Below are positions 35,311 to 45,052 of a stretch of DNA of 64,000 nt, in pieces. A program made the translations under genes and the position numbers. The stretch's first letter is position 1; every line of letters starts with the position of its first letter. Below the pieces are notes generated by a model that was not told the origin of the DNA, made no database searches, and saw only the letters and a list, made by a program, of their open reading frames with translations. This DNA is from Methylobacterium terrae (lineage in GTDB: Bacteria > Pseudomonadota > Alphaproteobacteria > Rhizobiales > Beijerinckiaceae), in assembly GCF_003173755.1 (NCBI RefSeq), contig NZ_CP029553.1:273001-337000 (forward strand), read 5' to 3'.

Positions 35311-36321
35311 ATGAGCGACGAGAAGCCCGTCCCGGTCGGCACGATGCCGGACGGCAGCCCGATCCTCGAGGCGCGCCTCGAGGGAGAAGGGCTCGCGGTC
35401 GCGATCCTGAGCCTCGGGGCGGTGATCCGCCGGCTCGACGTCGACGGGCGCCCGATGGTGCTCGGCCGCGACGACCCGCACGACTACGTGGCGAAGACCC
35501 CGCAATGCGGCGCGATCGTCGGCCGCTTCGCCAACCGTATCGCCGGCGGGCGCTTCACCCTCGACGGCACGCCCTACGCGCTGCCCCGCAACGAGGCCGG
35601 CCGCAACCACCTGCACGGCGGCGCGGAAGGGTTCTCGCGGCGCAACTGGACCTTCGCGGAGGTGGGCGGGCGGAGCGTCACCCTCGCCTACCACGCGGAG
35701 GACGGTGAGGAGGGCTATCCGGGCGCCCTCGACGCGACCTGCACCTACGCCATCACCGGCCCCGGCACCCTGCGCATCACCCTGACGGCGCGGACGGACG
35801 CGCCGACCCTCGTCAACCTGACGAACCACACCTACTTCAACCTGCTGCTGCCGCCCGGGGGCTTTCCGGCCCCGGCCATCGACGACCACGTGATCGCGAT
35901 CCCGGCCGAGGCGTACCTGCCGGTCGACGAGGGCCAGATCCCCACCGGCGAGATCGCCCCGGTGGCCGGCACGCGCTTCGACCTGCGCCGCCCGACCCGG
36001 ATCGGCACGCAAGCCTTCGACCACGCCTTCGTGCTCGGGCGCGAGACGCTGGCTGAGCCGCGGCCCGTCGGGCGGGTGACGGCGGCGGGCAGCGACGTGG
36101 CGCTCACCGTGCTGGCGACGGCCCCGGCGGTGCAGTTCTACGACGGCACCCACCTCGCCAAGGCGGGCCTCGGCTACGCCGCCCGCTCCGCGCTCTGCCT
36201 CGAGCCCGAGGCGTTCCCCGACGCGCCGAACCACCCGGGCTTCCCGAGCGCGGTCCTGCACCCGGGCGAGACCTACCGGCAGGTCATCGCGTATCGGTTC
36301 GAGAAGGAGACCGCCCGATGA
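35311..36321 (+). CDS. aldose 1-epimerase
   Basis: Mutarotase converting alpha- and beta-anomers of aldoses, so that the dehydrogenase sees its preferred anomer. 336 residues. GalM family motifs: QCGAIVGRFANRIAGGRFTL, RNHLHGGAEGFSRRNW with an active-site His, NLTNHTYFNL with the second His, DHAFVLG, and a C-terminal ALCLEPEAFPDAPNHP carrying the catalytic Glu. It starts 13 bases after the regulator gene and its stop overlaps the next start (ATGA), so the three form an operon. Confidence 0.93.
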   Translation: MSDEKPVPVGTMPDGSPILEARLEGEGLAVAILSLGAVIRRLDVDGRPMVLGRDDPHDYVAKTPQCGAIVGRFANRIAGGRFTLDGTPYALPRNEAGRNHLHGGAEGFSRRNWTFAEVGGRSVTLAYHAEDGEEGYPGALDATCTYAITGPGTLRITLTARTDAPTLVNLTNHTYFNLLLPPGGFPAPAIDDHVIAIPAEAYLPVDEGQIPTGEIAPVAGTRFDLRRPTRIGTQAFDHAFVLGRETLAEPRPVGRVTAAGSDVALTVLATAPAVQFYDGTHLAKAGLGYAARSALCLEPEAFPDAPNHPGFPSAVLHPGETYRQVIAYRFEKETAR

Positions 36322-37193
36322 GCGGCTGGGCCGGCATCTTCTGCGACCGCGCCTGCATCCTCGGCGAGGGGCCTGTGGCGCATCCCGGCCTCGGCCGGCT
36401 CTACTGGGTCGACATCCTCGGCAGGCACCTGGCCGAGCGGCCGTTCTCGGGCGGGAGCACCACCCTGCACGATCTGCCGGTGATGGCCTCGATGGTGGCG
36501 CGGGTCGACGACACCACCCTGCTCCTCGGCGCCGAGGACGGCCTGTACCTGCGCGACATCGGAACCGGGCGGCTCTCGCTCCTCACGGCGCTCGAGGCCG
36601 ACCGGCCCGGGACCCGCTCCAACGACGGCCGGGTCCACCCGAGCGGCGCGCTCTGGCTCGGCACGATGGGTAAGAACGCCGAGAGCGGGGCCGGGTCGAT
36701 CTACTGGTTCTTCCGCGGCGAGGTACGGACCCTGTTCACCGGCCTCACCATCCCGAACGCCATCGCGTTCGCGGCCGACGGCACCCACGCGTTCTTCGCC
36801 GATTCCGACGCCGGCACGATCTGGCGCGTCGCGACCGACCCCGTCACGGGGCTGCCCACCGGCGAGCGCCGGGTCTTCGTCACGATTCCGGCCTCCGAGG
36901 GCGCGCCGGACGGCGCGGTGGTCGATGCCGACGGCCTGGTCTGGAACGCCCGCTGGGGCGGAGCGAGCCTCGACGCCTACGCCCCCGACGGCACCCGGGT
37001 GCGCAGCATCGCGATGCCGGCGCGCCAGGTGACCTGCCCGGCCTTCATCGGGCCGGACGCCGACACCCTGGTGGTCACCTCGGCGACGGAAGGGCTCGAC
37101 CCGGACCGCAGCGACGACCGCTTCGCCGGGCGGACCTTCACCGTGCCGGTGAGGGTGAAGGGGCGGTTCGAGCCGGCCGTGCGGGTGGCCTGA
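36318..37193 (+). CDS. SMP-30/gluconolactonase family lactonase
   Basis: 291-residue six-bladed propeller enzyme that hydrolyses sugar lactones to aldonic acids using a divalent metal. Family features: ILGEGPVAHPGLGRLYWVDI (metal-binding Glu), RSNDGRVHPSGALWLGTMG (substrate Arg/Asn), IPNAIAFAADG (metal Asn) and DGAVVDADGLVWNARWGG (metal Asp). Start overlaps the epimerase stop by 4 bases. With the SDR and the epimerase it gives the first three steps of an oxidative sugar pathway; the aldonate dehydratase expected next is not in the window. Confidence 0.92.
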   Translation: MSGWAGIFCDRACILGEGPVAHPGLGRLYWVDILGRHLAERPFSGGSTTLHDLPVMASMVARVDDTTLLLGAEDGLYLRDIGTGRLSLLTALEADRPGTRSNDGRVHPSGALWLGTMGKNAESGAGSIYWFFRGEVRTLFTGLTIPNAIAFAADGTHAFFADSDAGTIWRVATDPVTGLPTGERRVFVTIPASEGAPDGAVVDADGLVWNARWGGASLDAYAPDGTRVRSIAMPARQVTCPAFIGPDADTLVVTSATEGLDPDRSDDRFAGRTFTVPVRVKGRFEPAVRVA

Positions 37194-37194
37194 C

Positions 37195-38403
37195 GTGCCG
37201 CGCCGCGTCCTCATCACCGGCGCCAGCATCGCCGGCACCACCGCCGCCTGGTGGCTCGGCCGCGCCGGGTTCGACGTCACGGTGGTCGAGCGCACGCCCG
37301 CCTTCCGCGACGGCGGCCAGAACGTCGACGTGCGCGGCGTCGGCCGCACGATCCTGCGCGAGATGGGCCTGGAGCGCGCGGCGCTCGAGGGCGGCACCGG
37401 CGAGGAGGGCACCGCCTTCGTCGACGGGGCGGGCCGGCCGGCCGCACGCTTCATGGCCGGCGACACGGCGGGCGAGGGCCCGACCGCCGAGATGGAGATC
37501 CTGCGCGGCGACCTCGCCCGCCTGCTGTTCGAGGCCGCCCGCCCCCACGCCGCCTTCCGCTTCGGCGATTCCGTCGCGCGGATCGACGAGGACGACGCGG
37601 CGGCGACCGTGACCTTCGCGGGCGGCGCGACCGAGCGCTTCGACGCGGTGATCGTCGCCGAGGGTGTCGGCTCCGCCACCCGCGAGCAGGTGTTCCCGGG
37701 CGAGAACGACCCGCGCTGGATGGACCTGACCATCGCCTACTTCACGGTTCCCCGCACGCCCGACGACGACCGGTTCTGGCGCTGGTACAACGCGCCCGGC
37801 GGCCGCAGCCTGTCGCTGCGCCCCGACCCGCACGGCACCACCCGGGCGATGCTGTCGCTCCACGGACCGCTCGCCGAGGCGCAGGCCTGGGATACCGCCC
37901 GCCGGAAAGCGTTCCTGCGCGAGCGCTTCGCCGACGCCGGCTGGCAGATTCCGCGGGTGCTCGCCGCCCTCGAGACGACCGACGACTTCTACTTCGACGT
38001 GCTGCGCCAGGTGCGGATGCGGCGCTGGTCGCGCGGCCGCGTCGTCCTCACCGGGGACGCCGCCTGGTGCGCGACGCCGCTCGCCGGCATCGGCGCCACG
38101 CTGGCGATCACCGGCGCGCGGGTGCTCGCCGGGGAGATGGCGGGGAGCGACGACGTACCGGGCGCGTTCGCGGCCTACGAGCGGGCGATGCGCCCGATGG
38201 TCGAGGAGGCGCAAGGCGTGCCGAAGTTCGTGCCGCGGCTGATGCACCCGCGCACGCGCTCCGGCATCCGCCTGCTGCACGCGGGCTTGTGGGCGGCGAG
38301 CACGCCACCCTTGCGCAGCGCGGCGGCGCGGCTCTTCGGCGGGGCGAGGGCCGAGCCGGACCTGACGCGCTACGCGGGCGAGCGGGCCGAGGCGGCGGCC
38401 TGA
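37195..38403 (+). CDS. FAD-dependent monooxygenase (PHBH fold)
   Basis: 402-residue flavoprotein of the aromatic hydroxylase group. N-terminal FAD motif VLITGASIAGTTAAWWLGRA with acidic ERTP after the second strand, the QNVDVRG segment, and the second FAD motif GRVVLTGDAAWCATPLAGIG near the C-terminus (GD followed by P-x-x-G). GTG start two bases after the lactonase stop, so cotranscribed with it. Substrate unknown; members of this subgroup hydroxylate aromatic compounds or polyketide-like rings, and a sugar role is unlikely despite the operon position. Confidence 0.9.
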   Translation: MPRRVLITGASIAGTTAAWWLGRAGFDVTVVERTPAFRDGGQNVDVRGVGRTILREMGLERAALEGGTGEEGTAFVDGAGRPAARFMAGDTAGEGPTAEMEILRGDLARLLFEAARPHAAFRFGDSVARIDEDDAAATVTFAGGATERFDAVIVAEGVGSATREQVFPGENDPRWMDLTIAYFTVPRTPDDDRFWRWYNAPGGRSLSLRPDPHGTTRAMLSLHGPLAEAQAWDTARRKAFLRERFADAGWQIPRVLAALETTDDFYFDVLRQVRMRRWSRGRVVLTGDAAWCATPLAGIGATLAITGARVLAGEMAGSDDVPGAFAAYERAMRPMVEEAQGVPKFVPRLMHPRTRSGIRLLHAGLWAASTPPLRSAAARLFGGARAEPDLTRYAGERAEAAA

Positions 38404-38419
38404 CCGCGGCCCGGCCGCC

Positions 38420-40042
38420 TCATCTCCCGTCGAGCGAAGCGCGCCCGGCCTCGCCGTCCGGCCAGGCGAGGTCGGCGTAGTGGGCCCTGAGCTCGCGCTT
38501 GAGCAGCTTGCCGGCGGTGTTCCGGGGCAGGTCGTCCTGGAAGATGATGCGCTTGGGCACCTTGAACGGCGCCAGCCCGGTGCGGCAATGGGCGATGAGG
38601 TCGTCGGCCGAGGCCTCGGCGCCCGGGCGCAGGACCACGACGGCGGTCACCGCCTCGATCCATTTCGGGTGCGGCAGGGCGACCACCGCCACCTCCGACA
38701 CGCCCGGATGGGTGAACAGCACCTCCTCGACCTCGCGGCTCGCCACGATGGTGCCGCCGGTCTTGATCACGTCCTTCACCCGGTCGACGACCGTGATGAA
38801 GCCCTCCTCGTCCATCACCCCGACATCGCCGGAATGGAACCAGCCGCCCCGGAACGCCTCACGGGTCTCCTCCGGCTTGTCCCAGTAGCCGGCCATGAGT
38901 TGCGGCGAGCGGTGGACGATCTCGCCCCGCTCGCCCGCCGCCACGTCCTGCATCGCATCGTCGACGATCCGGGTCTCGACGTTGAAGACCGGGCGGCCGC
39001 AGGAGGCCGGGCGGGCATCGTGCTCCTCGGGGCGGAGCACGGTGGCGAGGGGGGCGATCTCGCTCTGGCCGTAGCAATTTTAGGGCTCGGCCCCGGGCAG
39101 GCGGGCGCGCAGTTCCTCGAGCACCGGCACCGGCATGATCGAGGCGCCGTAATAGACGTGGCGCAGGGACGAGAGGTCCCGCCGCGCGAAGTCGGGCGAG
39201 CGCAGCAGGCTGATCCAGACCGTCGGCGGCGCGAAGAACGAGGTGAGGCGGTGCTCCTCGATCAGGCGCAGGCAGGTCTCGGGGTTGGGGGCCTCGATCA
39301 GCACCGTCTCGGCCCCGGCGAGCAGCTGGGGCATGGTGAAGGCGTGCATCTGCGCCGTGTGGTAGAGCGGCAGCGCGGCGAGCGCCCGGTCGCGCGGCCC
39401 GAAATCGAGGGCGGTGACGCAGCTGAGATACTCGGCCAGCAATCCCCGGCTCGTCATCATCGCGCCCTTGGGCGCCGCGGTGGTGCCCGAGGTGTAGAGG
39501 AGCTGGACCACGTCGTCGTCCTCGACCGCGACGTCGACCTCCGGCGCCTCCCCTTCGCCTTCGGCGAGCCGCAGCACGTCGAGGCCGCCGCCGCCGAACA
39601 GGCTCCCGAACCAGGGGGCCGTCCCCTCCCCCGGCCCGCCCTCGCCCAAGGCGTCCCGGGCCGCGGGTTCGAGGGCCGGATCGGCGATCAGCGCCCGCGC
39701 CCCCGATTGCTCGACGATGTAGCGCAGCTCCCGGCCGGTCAGGGCGTAGTTCACCGGGACGTGGATGATCCCGGCGCGGGCGCAGGCGAGCCACAGGATC
39801 AGGTAGGCGTCCGAGTTGCGCCCGAGCGCCCCGAGCCGGTCCCCCCGCACCAGACCCGCCGCGATCAGGCCGCCCGCGACCCGGTCGACGGCGCGGTCGA
39901 GGCGCGCAAAGCTCCAGCGCCGGTCGCCGAAGGACAGGGCGGTACGCTCGCGGTGGCGCCGTGCGGCGCGGCGCAGGGCGTCGGAGATCGTGTCGCGGCG
40001 GGCGCGCGCGGCCTCGTGCCCGGCGGGCAGATCGGATGCCAT
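38420..40042 (-). pseudogene. AMP-dependent acyl-CoA synthetase interrupted by an in-frame stop
   Basis: A full-length acyl-CoA synthetase frame from ATG 40042 (GAGGGAG upstream) to 38420, about 540 codons, broken only by a TAA at 39080-39078. Before it lie the ATP motif LLYTSGTTAAPKGAMM and PLYHTAQMHAF. Right after it the same frame continues with NCYGQSEIAPLATVL, GGWFHSGDVGVMDEEGFI and the C-terminal catalytic-Lys region PRNTAGKLLKRELR. There is no frameshift. The stop replaces a residue just before the A5 motif (usually Y/F before NCYGQ), and the residue before it is Pro where Leu is common. It would activate a carboxylic acid to its CoA ester if intact. Recent inactivation or a sequencing error are both possible. 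Confidence 0.85.
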
Positions 40043-40179
40043 GGCGGTGTCTCCCTCAAGGCATCGCCCGACGGCGCGGGGCCGGCGCGTCGGACGCGAT
40101 GCGTCACTGGCGAAAAGCATGCGGGCGGCTCCCGGTCGCCGCGCGACCGGGAGCCGCCCTGTCGGTCTTCGGGCCCGAT

Positions 40180-41400
40180 CTACTGCGACCGCGCGACGAG
40201 GCGGCACTGGCTCTCGGCGAGCGGGCGGAACGCCTGCTCCGGCGGGATCTTGGCGACGAGCTTGTAGATGTCGTTGCGGCCCTTCGATTCCGCCGGCGTC
40301 TTCACCTGGAACAGGTACATGTCGTGCATCTTGCGGCCGTCCTCGCGGATGCTGCCGGTGCCGAGGACCGGATCGTCGGTCGGCATCTGCTTCATCTTGG
40401 CGAGCACCGGCCCGGCCTCCTTGGTGCCGGCCGCCTGCACCGCCTTGAGGTAGTGCAGCACCGAGGAGTAGACGCCGGCCTGGACCGAGGTCGGAAGGCG
40501 GCCCTGGTAGGCGCGGGCGAACCGCTCGGCGAAGTCGCGGGTCTTGTCGTTGAGGTCGGCGTAGTACGCCTCCGTCAGGACCAGACCCTGCGCCACGTCG
40601 AGCCCGATCGCCTGGATGTCGCTGGAGAAGACCAGGAGGCCGGCGAGCTTCTGGCCGCCCTGGGTGATGCCGAACTCCTTGGCCTGCTTGATGGCGTTGA
40701 TGGTGTCGCCGCCGGCATTCGCCAGCCCGATCACCTTGGCGCCCGAGCCCTGCGCCTGGATCAGGAACGACGAGAAATCCTGGCCCGGGAAGGGATGGCG
40801 CACCTTGCCGACGACCTTGCCGCCGGCCTGCATCACCACCGCCTCGGTGTCGCGCTCCAGCGCGTGGCCGAAGGCGTAGTCGGCGGTGACGAAGAACCAG
40901 GTGTCGTCGCCGCCCCGCACCATCGCGCCGCCGGTGCCGCGGCTGAGCGCGTAGGTGTCGAAGGTCCAGTGGATGGTGTTGGGCGAGCACGCCTTGCCGG
41001 TCAGGTCCGAGGTCCCGCCGCCGGAGACCAGCAGGATCTTGTTCTTCTCCCGGGTGATCTCGTTCACGGCGAGCGCCACCGAGGAAGTCGGCACGTCGAC
41101 GATCACGTCGACGCCGTCCTTGTCGTACCAGGTGCGGGCGACGTTCGCGCCGACATCGGGCTTGTTCTGGTGATCGGCGCCGACGACCGTGACCTCGATG
41201 CCCTTCTCGCGGGCCTTGAAGTCCTCGACCGCCATCCGGGCGGCCGCCGCCGATCCCTCGCCGGTGATGTCGGCATAGACGCCGGACCGGTCGTTCAAAA
41301 CGCCGATCTTGGTCCTGATCTGCGCCTGGGCCTGTCCGGCGCTCATCACGCCGATGAGGCCGGCGACGATGGCCTTCCAGGGTCTCATCGATGATCTCAT
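40180..41400 (-). CDS. branched-chain amino acid/aromatic-type ABC substrate-binding protein
   Basis: 406-residue periplasmic protein of the Leu/Ile/Val-binding (Peripla_BP_6) family. Signal peptide 1-26 (SAGQAQAQ) and a two-lobe fold with IGVLNDRSGVYADITGEGSA and NKILLVSGGGTSDLTGKACS. ATG at 41400 after GGGAGGAGCCC. No permease or ATPase genes accompany it. It lies 137 bases upstream of the broken acyl-CoA synthetase, an arrangement that elsewhere suggests uptake of an aromatic or other carboxylic acid that is then CoA-activated (inference). Ligand unknown. Confidence 0.92.
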   Translation of the reverse strand: MRSSMRPWKAIVAGLIGVMSAGQAQAQIRTKIGVLNDRSGVYADITGEGSAAAARMAVEDFKAREKGIEVTVVGADHQNKPDVGANVARTWYDKDGVDVIVDVPTSSVALAVNEITREKNKILLVSGGGTSDLTGKACSPNTIHWTFDTYALSRGTGGAMVRGGDDTWFFVTADYAFGHALERDTEAVVMQAGGKVVGKVRHPFPGQDFSSFLIQAQGSGAKVIGLANAGGDTINAIKQAKEFGITQGGQKLAGLLVFSSDIQAIGLDVAQGLVLTEAYYADLNDKTRDFAERFARAYQGRLPTSVQAGVYSSVLHYLKAVQAAGTKEAGPVLAKMKQMPTDDPVLGTGSIREDGRKMHDMYLFQVKTPAESKGRNDIYKLVAKIPPEQAFRPLAESQCRLVARSQ

Positions 41401-41680
41401 GGGCTCCTCCCGCTGCGCGCGCTTCGCGTCGTGCGGCGCGCTTCCAGCCGATTGGCGTTTCCTCGTGGGTCGATTCGTTCTTGTCGTTCGGGACGCCGCA
41501 GCTTCCCGAACGGGAGCCTGCCCGAGGTCCTAGTCTTCGTCAACGACGGGGCGGTCTTGTTCTTGCTCTATCACGAAAGTCGTGCCGGCTCGCCGCACCG
41601 GCTTCGACTTTCGTTGTATCAAGGCGGCGCGGCGTACGGACCGGTGCACGCAGTCCGGGACATTCGCGCCTCACACGGGA

Positions 41681-42361
41681 TCACGCGCCGTGGAACACCG
41701 TGTAGCTCTCCACCGGCTCCCGCTCGGCCCGCAGCGCATTCACCGGCTCGTCCGGATCGGCGAAGCCCAACGCCATGCCGCAGACCACCATCTCGCCCTC
41801 CGGCACGCCGAGCTCGGCCCGCACCACCCCCGGATAGCTCGCGATCGCCGCCTGCGGGCAGGTGTCGAGGCCGCGGCCGCGGGCGGCGATCATCAGGGAT
41901 TGCAGGAACATGCCGTAATCGAGCCAGCTGCCCTGCTCCATGTCGCGGTCGATGGTGAAGACGAGGCCGACGGGGGCGCCGAAGAACGTGAAGTTGCGCC
42001 CCATCTGGCGCTTGGCGCCCTCGCGGTCGCCCTTGCCGATCCCGGCGAGCCCGTAGAGCTGCCAGCCGAGCGTCCGGCGCCGGCCGAGATAGGGGTCCCG
42101 CCAGTTCACCGGGTAATACTCGTATTCCCGTGCCTCCGGCGCGTCGCTCTCGTGCGCGGCAGAGAGGGCGGCCGTCAGGCGCGCGAGCGCCGCCCCGGTG
42201 ACGACGTGGACCTTCCAGGGCTGGATGTTGCTGCCGCTCGGCGCCCGTCCGGCGAGCGCGATCAGGTCGCGGATCGTCTCGTCCGGTACCGGGTCCGGCC
42301 GGTAGCCCCGGACGCTGCGCCGGCTCTCGATCGCGGCGTCGACGGCGTTGCGCTCTGTCAT
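41681..42361 (-). CDS. nitroreductase family protein
   Basis: 226-residue FMN-dependent oxidoreductase. Core motifs: AAIESRRSVRGYRPDPVP (FMN phosphate Arg), AGRAPSGSNIQPWKVHVV, WLDYGMFLQSLMIAARGRGLDTC and VVCGMALGFADPD with the closing PVESYTVFHG. Probably a dimer using NAD(P)H. The physiological substrate cannot be told. ATG at 42361 has GAGGAG about nine bases upstream. It is divergent from the amine-oxidase-like flavoprotein gene, with about 100 bases between starts. Confidence 0.93.
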   Translation of the reverse strand: MTERNAVDAAIESRRSVRGYRPDPVPDETIRDLIALAGRAPSGSNIQPWKVHVVTGAALARLTAALSAAHESDAPEAREYEYYPVNWRDPYLGRRRTLGWQLYGLAGIGKGDREGAKRQMGRNFTFFGAPVGLVFTIDRDMEQGSWLDYGMFLQSLMIAARGRGLDTCPQAAIASYPGVVRAELGVPEGEMVVCGMALGFADPDEPVNALRAEREPVESYTVFHGA

Positions 42362-42465
42362 GCGGGCGTCTCCTCGCCTCCTGAGTGCCACGCCCCGCGC
42401 CCCGCTTCCAGCGGTGGCGCCGATCGGGCATGGTGCCGGGCCGCATTCAGGAACCCGACCGCCCC

Positions 42466-43767
42466 GTGAACAACGATCCCCGCTCGCACGGCCTCTGGGA
42501 GAGAACAGCCCCGCCCGCCCCCGACGCCGTGCCCCTGAGGGGCGAGGCGCGGGCCGACGTGGCGGTGGTGGGCGCCGGCTATACCGGCCTCTCGGCGGCC
42601 CTGCACCTCGCGAAGGCCGGCGCCCGGGTGACGGTGCTCGAGGGCGAGGCGGTCGGGTTCGGCGGGTCGGGGCGCAATGTCGGCCTCGTCAATGCCGGCC
42701 TGTGGGTGAAGCCCGATCTCGTGCCGGCGGCGTTGGGGCTCGAGCGCGGCGAGCGCCTGCTGGCGCTGCTCGGCGCCGCGCCCCGCCTCGTCTTCGACCT
42801 CGTCGCCGAGCACGGCATCGCCTGCGAGGCGGTATCCGAGGGCACGCTGCACTGCGCGGTCGGGAATAAGGGCCTGTCCGATCTCGAGGACCGGGCCCGG
42901 CAGTGGCAGGCGCGCGGGGCACCGGTCCGCCTCCTCGACGCGGCGGAGGCCGCGCGGGCCACCGGCACGCCGGCCTACGCGGGCGCGCTCCTCGACGCGC
43001 GCGCCGGCACGATCCAGCCGCTCGCCTATGCCCGCGGCCTCGGCCGGGCGGCGCTCGCCGCCGGGGCGGTCCTGCACACCGGCAGCCCGGTCGTCGGCGT
43101 CGCCGAGGAGGGATCGCGCTGGCGCCTGACGACGCCCGGCGGCACGGTGAGCGCCGAGTGGGTGATCGTCGCCACCAACGCCTACACGCGGGCGCCGTGG
43201 CCGGAGATCCGGGCCGAGATCGCCCACCTGCCCTACTTCAACATCGCGACCGCGCCGCTCTCCGACAACCTGCGCGGCACGATCCTGCCCGGCCGCCAGG
43301 GCGCCTGGGACACGAAGGCGGTGCTGACCTCCTTCCGCCTCGACGCCGCCGGGCGCCTCGTGATCGGCAGCGTCGGGGCGTTGCGGGGCACGGCGGCGTC
43401 CGTGCATCGGGCCTGGGCGCGGCGCACGCTGAGAAAACTCTACCCGCAGGCCGGCGACGTGCCGTTCGAGGCCGAGTGGTACGGCAAGATCGGCATGACG
43501 GCGGACGCCCTGCCGCGCTTCCACCGCCTCGCCCGCCGGGTCGTGGCGTTCAGCGGCTATAACGGGCGCGGCATCGCCCCCGGCACCGCCTTCGGCCGCG
43601 TCCTCGCCGACCTCGTCGCGGGCAGGATCGCGGACGTCGACCTGCCCCTGCCGGTCACGGCGCCGGAGCCGATCGGCTTCCGGGCGGTGCGGGAACTCGC
43701 CTACGAGGCCGGGGCGCAGGCGGTGCACTGGGGCGAGGCGCGGTTTCCGGGACGGGCGCTGCCGTAG
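42466..43767 (+). CDS. FAD-dependent oxidoreductase (DAO fold, PuuB-like)
   Basis: 433 residues from a GTG at 42466 (NNDPRSHGLWERTAPPAP); an ATG 36 bases upstream would add 12 residues. Contains the dinucleotide motif VVGAGYTGLSAALHLAKAG, GSGRNVGLVNAGLWVKP (the flavin-covering loop typical of this group) and the C-terminal GYNGRGIAPGTAFGRVLADL. The family oxidises amines or D-amino acids; gamma-glutamylputrescine oxidase is the best-known relative. The amino-acid transporter operon begins about 390 bases downstream and could supply its substrate (inference). Confidence 0.9.
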   Translation: MNNDPRSHGLWERTAPPAPDAVPLRGEARADVAVVGAGYTGLSAALHLAKAGARVTVLEGEAVGFGGSGRNVGLVNAGLWVKPDLVPAALGLERGERLLALLGAAPRLVFDLVAEHGIACEAVSEGTLHCAVGNKGLSDLEDRARQWQARGAPVRLLDAAEAARATGTPAYAGALLDARAGTIQPLAYARGLGRAALAAGAVLHTGSPVVGVAEEGSRWRLTTPGGTVSAEWVIVATNAYTRAPWPEIRAEIAHLPYFNIATAPLSDNLRGTILPGRQGAWDTKAVLTSFRLDAAGRLVIGSVGALRGTAASVHRAWARRTLRKLYPQAGDVPFEAEWYGKIGMTADALPRFHRLARRVVAFSGYNGRGIAPGTAFGRVLADLVAGRIADVDLPLPVTAPEPIGFRAVRELAYEAGAQAVHWGEARFPGRALP

Positions 43768-43820
43768 AGGCAGATGGTCCGCCACCTGTCTTCGACCAGG
43801 ACGTTCGACACCCCTCCATC

Positions 43821-43957
43821 GTCATCCCGGGGCCGCGCCGCGGAAACCCGGATCCACGGCCGCGGACGATGCAGGATGACGCGAAACGTCGTAAGCGATG
43901 TCGGGCACCGTCGCGGTCACGGATCCCGGGTTCTCGCCTCCGACGCGCCCCAGGATG
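43821..43957. repeat. imperfect inverted repeat in an intergenic gap
   Basis: The segment 43821-43855 (CATCCCGGGGC...AACCCGGATCC) is repeated inverted at 43921-43957 with several mismatches. It lies in the 383-bp gap 43768-44153, which holds no gene, and looks like a dispersed intergenic element (BIME-like) common in these genomes. Confidence 0.55.
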
Positions 43958-44153
43958 CCATGGCACTTCCTACGCGAACCGGCGATCGTCCCAACCCGGA
44001 TCCCGCTTCACCCGGAGAACGCTGCATCCTCCGGCGAGGGGCGAGACGGCACGGACCTGCGGATTCCTTCGCGCTGGCGCTCACAGCCCTTCCCTCTGGC
44101 CCGCCACGTGCTAAGCGCGACCGTGGGGAGACGCCCGTGAAGAAGGAATCGTG

Positions 44154-45008
44154 ATGATGCTGTCGCGCAGATCGCTGGCGAGCCTTGTTGGGGCCGGCAC
44201 CGTGGCGGCGGGGGCCGCCGCCTCCGTGATCGCCAACCCGGCCCTGGCGCAGGACGCGTCCGAGAGCGCCTTCGACCGGATCCGGCGCACGAAGAAGCTG
44301 CGCACCGCGGCGGTGGCCGGCGGCGCGCCGTACTACCAGAAGGACATCGCCACCGGGCAGTGGCGCGGCTTCTACGTCGACATGGCGAAGGCGCTGGCCG
44401 CCGAGCTCGAGGCCGAGCTCGAACTGTCCGAGACCACCTGGGGCAACGCGGTGCTCGACCTCCAGGCCAACAAGATCGACATGTTCTTCGGCCTCAACCC
44501 GACCCCGAAGCGGGCGCTCGTCGTCGACTTCTCGGTGCCGGTGTTCAGCAACGCCTTCACGGTCATCGCCAAGAAGGGCTTTGCCGCGAAGACCTGGGCC
44601 GAGCTGAACAGCCCCGACGTGAAGCTCGCGGTCGATGTCGGCTCCTCGCACGACGCCGTGGTGACGCGGCTGTGCCCGAAGGCCCAGATCGTGCGCTTCA
44701 AGTCCGCCGACGAGGCGACGCTGGCGCTCTCGACCGGGCGGGTCGACGCGCAATGCCTGATCCTGATGCTGGCGCTGACCGTGCTGAAGAAGAATCCGGC
44801 GCTCGGCCAGCTCGTGGTGCCGAACCCGGTCTTCGCCACCACCTCGAATGCCGGCTTCCGGCGCGAGCGCGACAAGACGCTGCGCGATTTCGTCAACACC
44901 TGGATCGACTACAACAAGGGCCTCGGCTTCATCCGCCAGACCATCGTGTCGAACATGGAGCTGGTCGGCGTGACCGAGGCCGACATGCCGGCCGGCGTCT
45001 CGCTGTAA
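44154..45008 (+). CDS. polar amino acid ABC transporter substrate-binding protein
   Basis: 284-residue periplasmic receptor of the PBPb (SBP_bac_3) family. A twin-arginine-like signal (SRRSLASLVGAG, cleavage near NPALAQD) suggests Tat export. The binding domain includes KKLRTAAVAGGAPYY, DFSVPVFSNAFTVIAKKG and VDVGSSHDAVVTRL. AAGGA lies just upstream; GTG 44151 and ATG 44157 are alternative starts. First gene of a five-gene run: permease, ATPase, SDR and enolase-superfamily enzyme. It probably binds an amino acid or derivative that the later enzymes convert (inference). Confidence 0.92.
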   Translation: MMLSRRSLASLVGAGTVAAGAAASVIANPALAQDASESAFDRIRRTKKLRTAAVAGGAPYYQKDIATGQWRGFYVDMAKALAAELEAELELSETTWGNAVLDLQANKIDMFFGLNPTPKRALVVDFSVPVFSNAFTVIAKKGFAAKTWAELNSPDVKLAVDVGSSHDAVVTRLCPKAQIVRFKSADEATLALSTGRVDAQCLILMLALTVLKKNPALGQLVVPNPVFATTSNAGFRRERDKTLRDFVNTWIDYNKGLGFIRQTIVSNMELVGVTEADMPAGVSL

Positions 45009-45052
45009 CCCTCGAGACCGGGCGAGGCGACCTGACATGGACAGGTTCGGAC

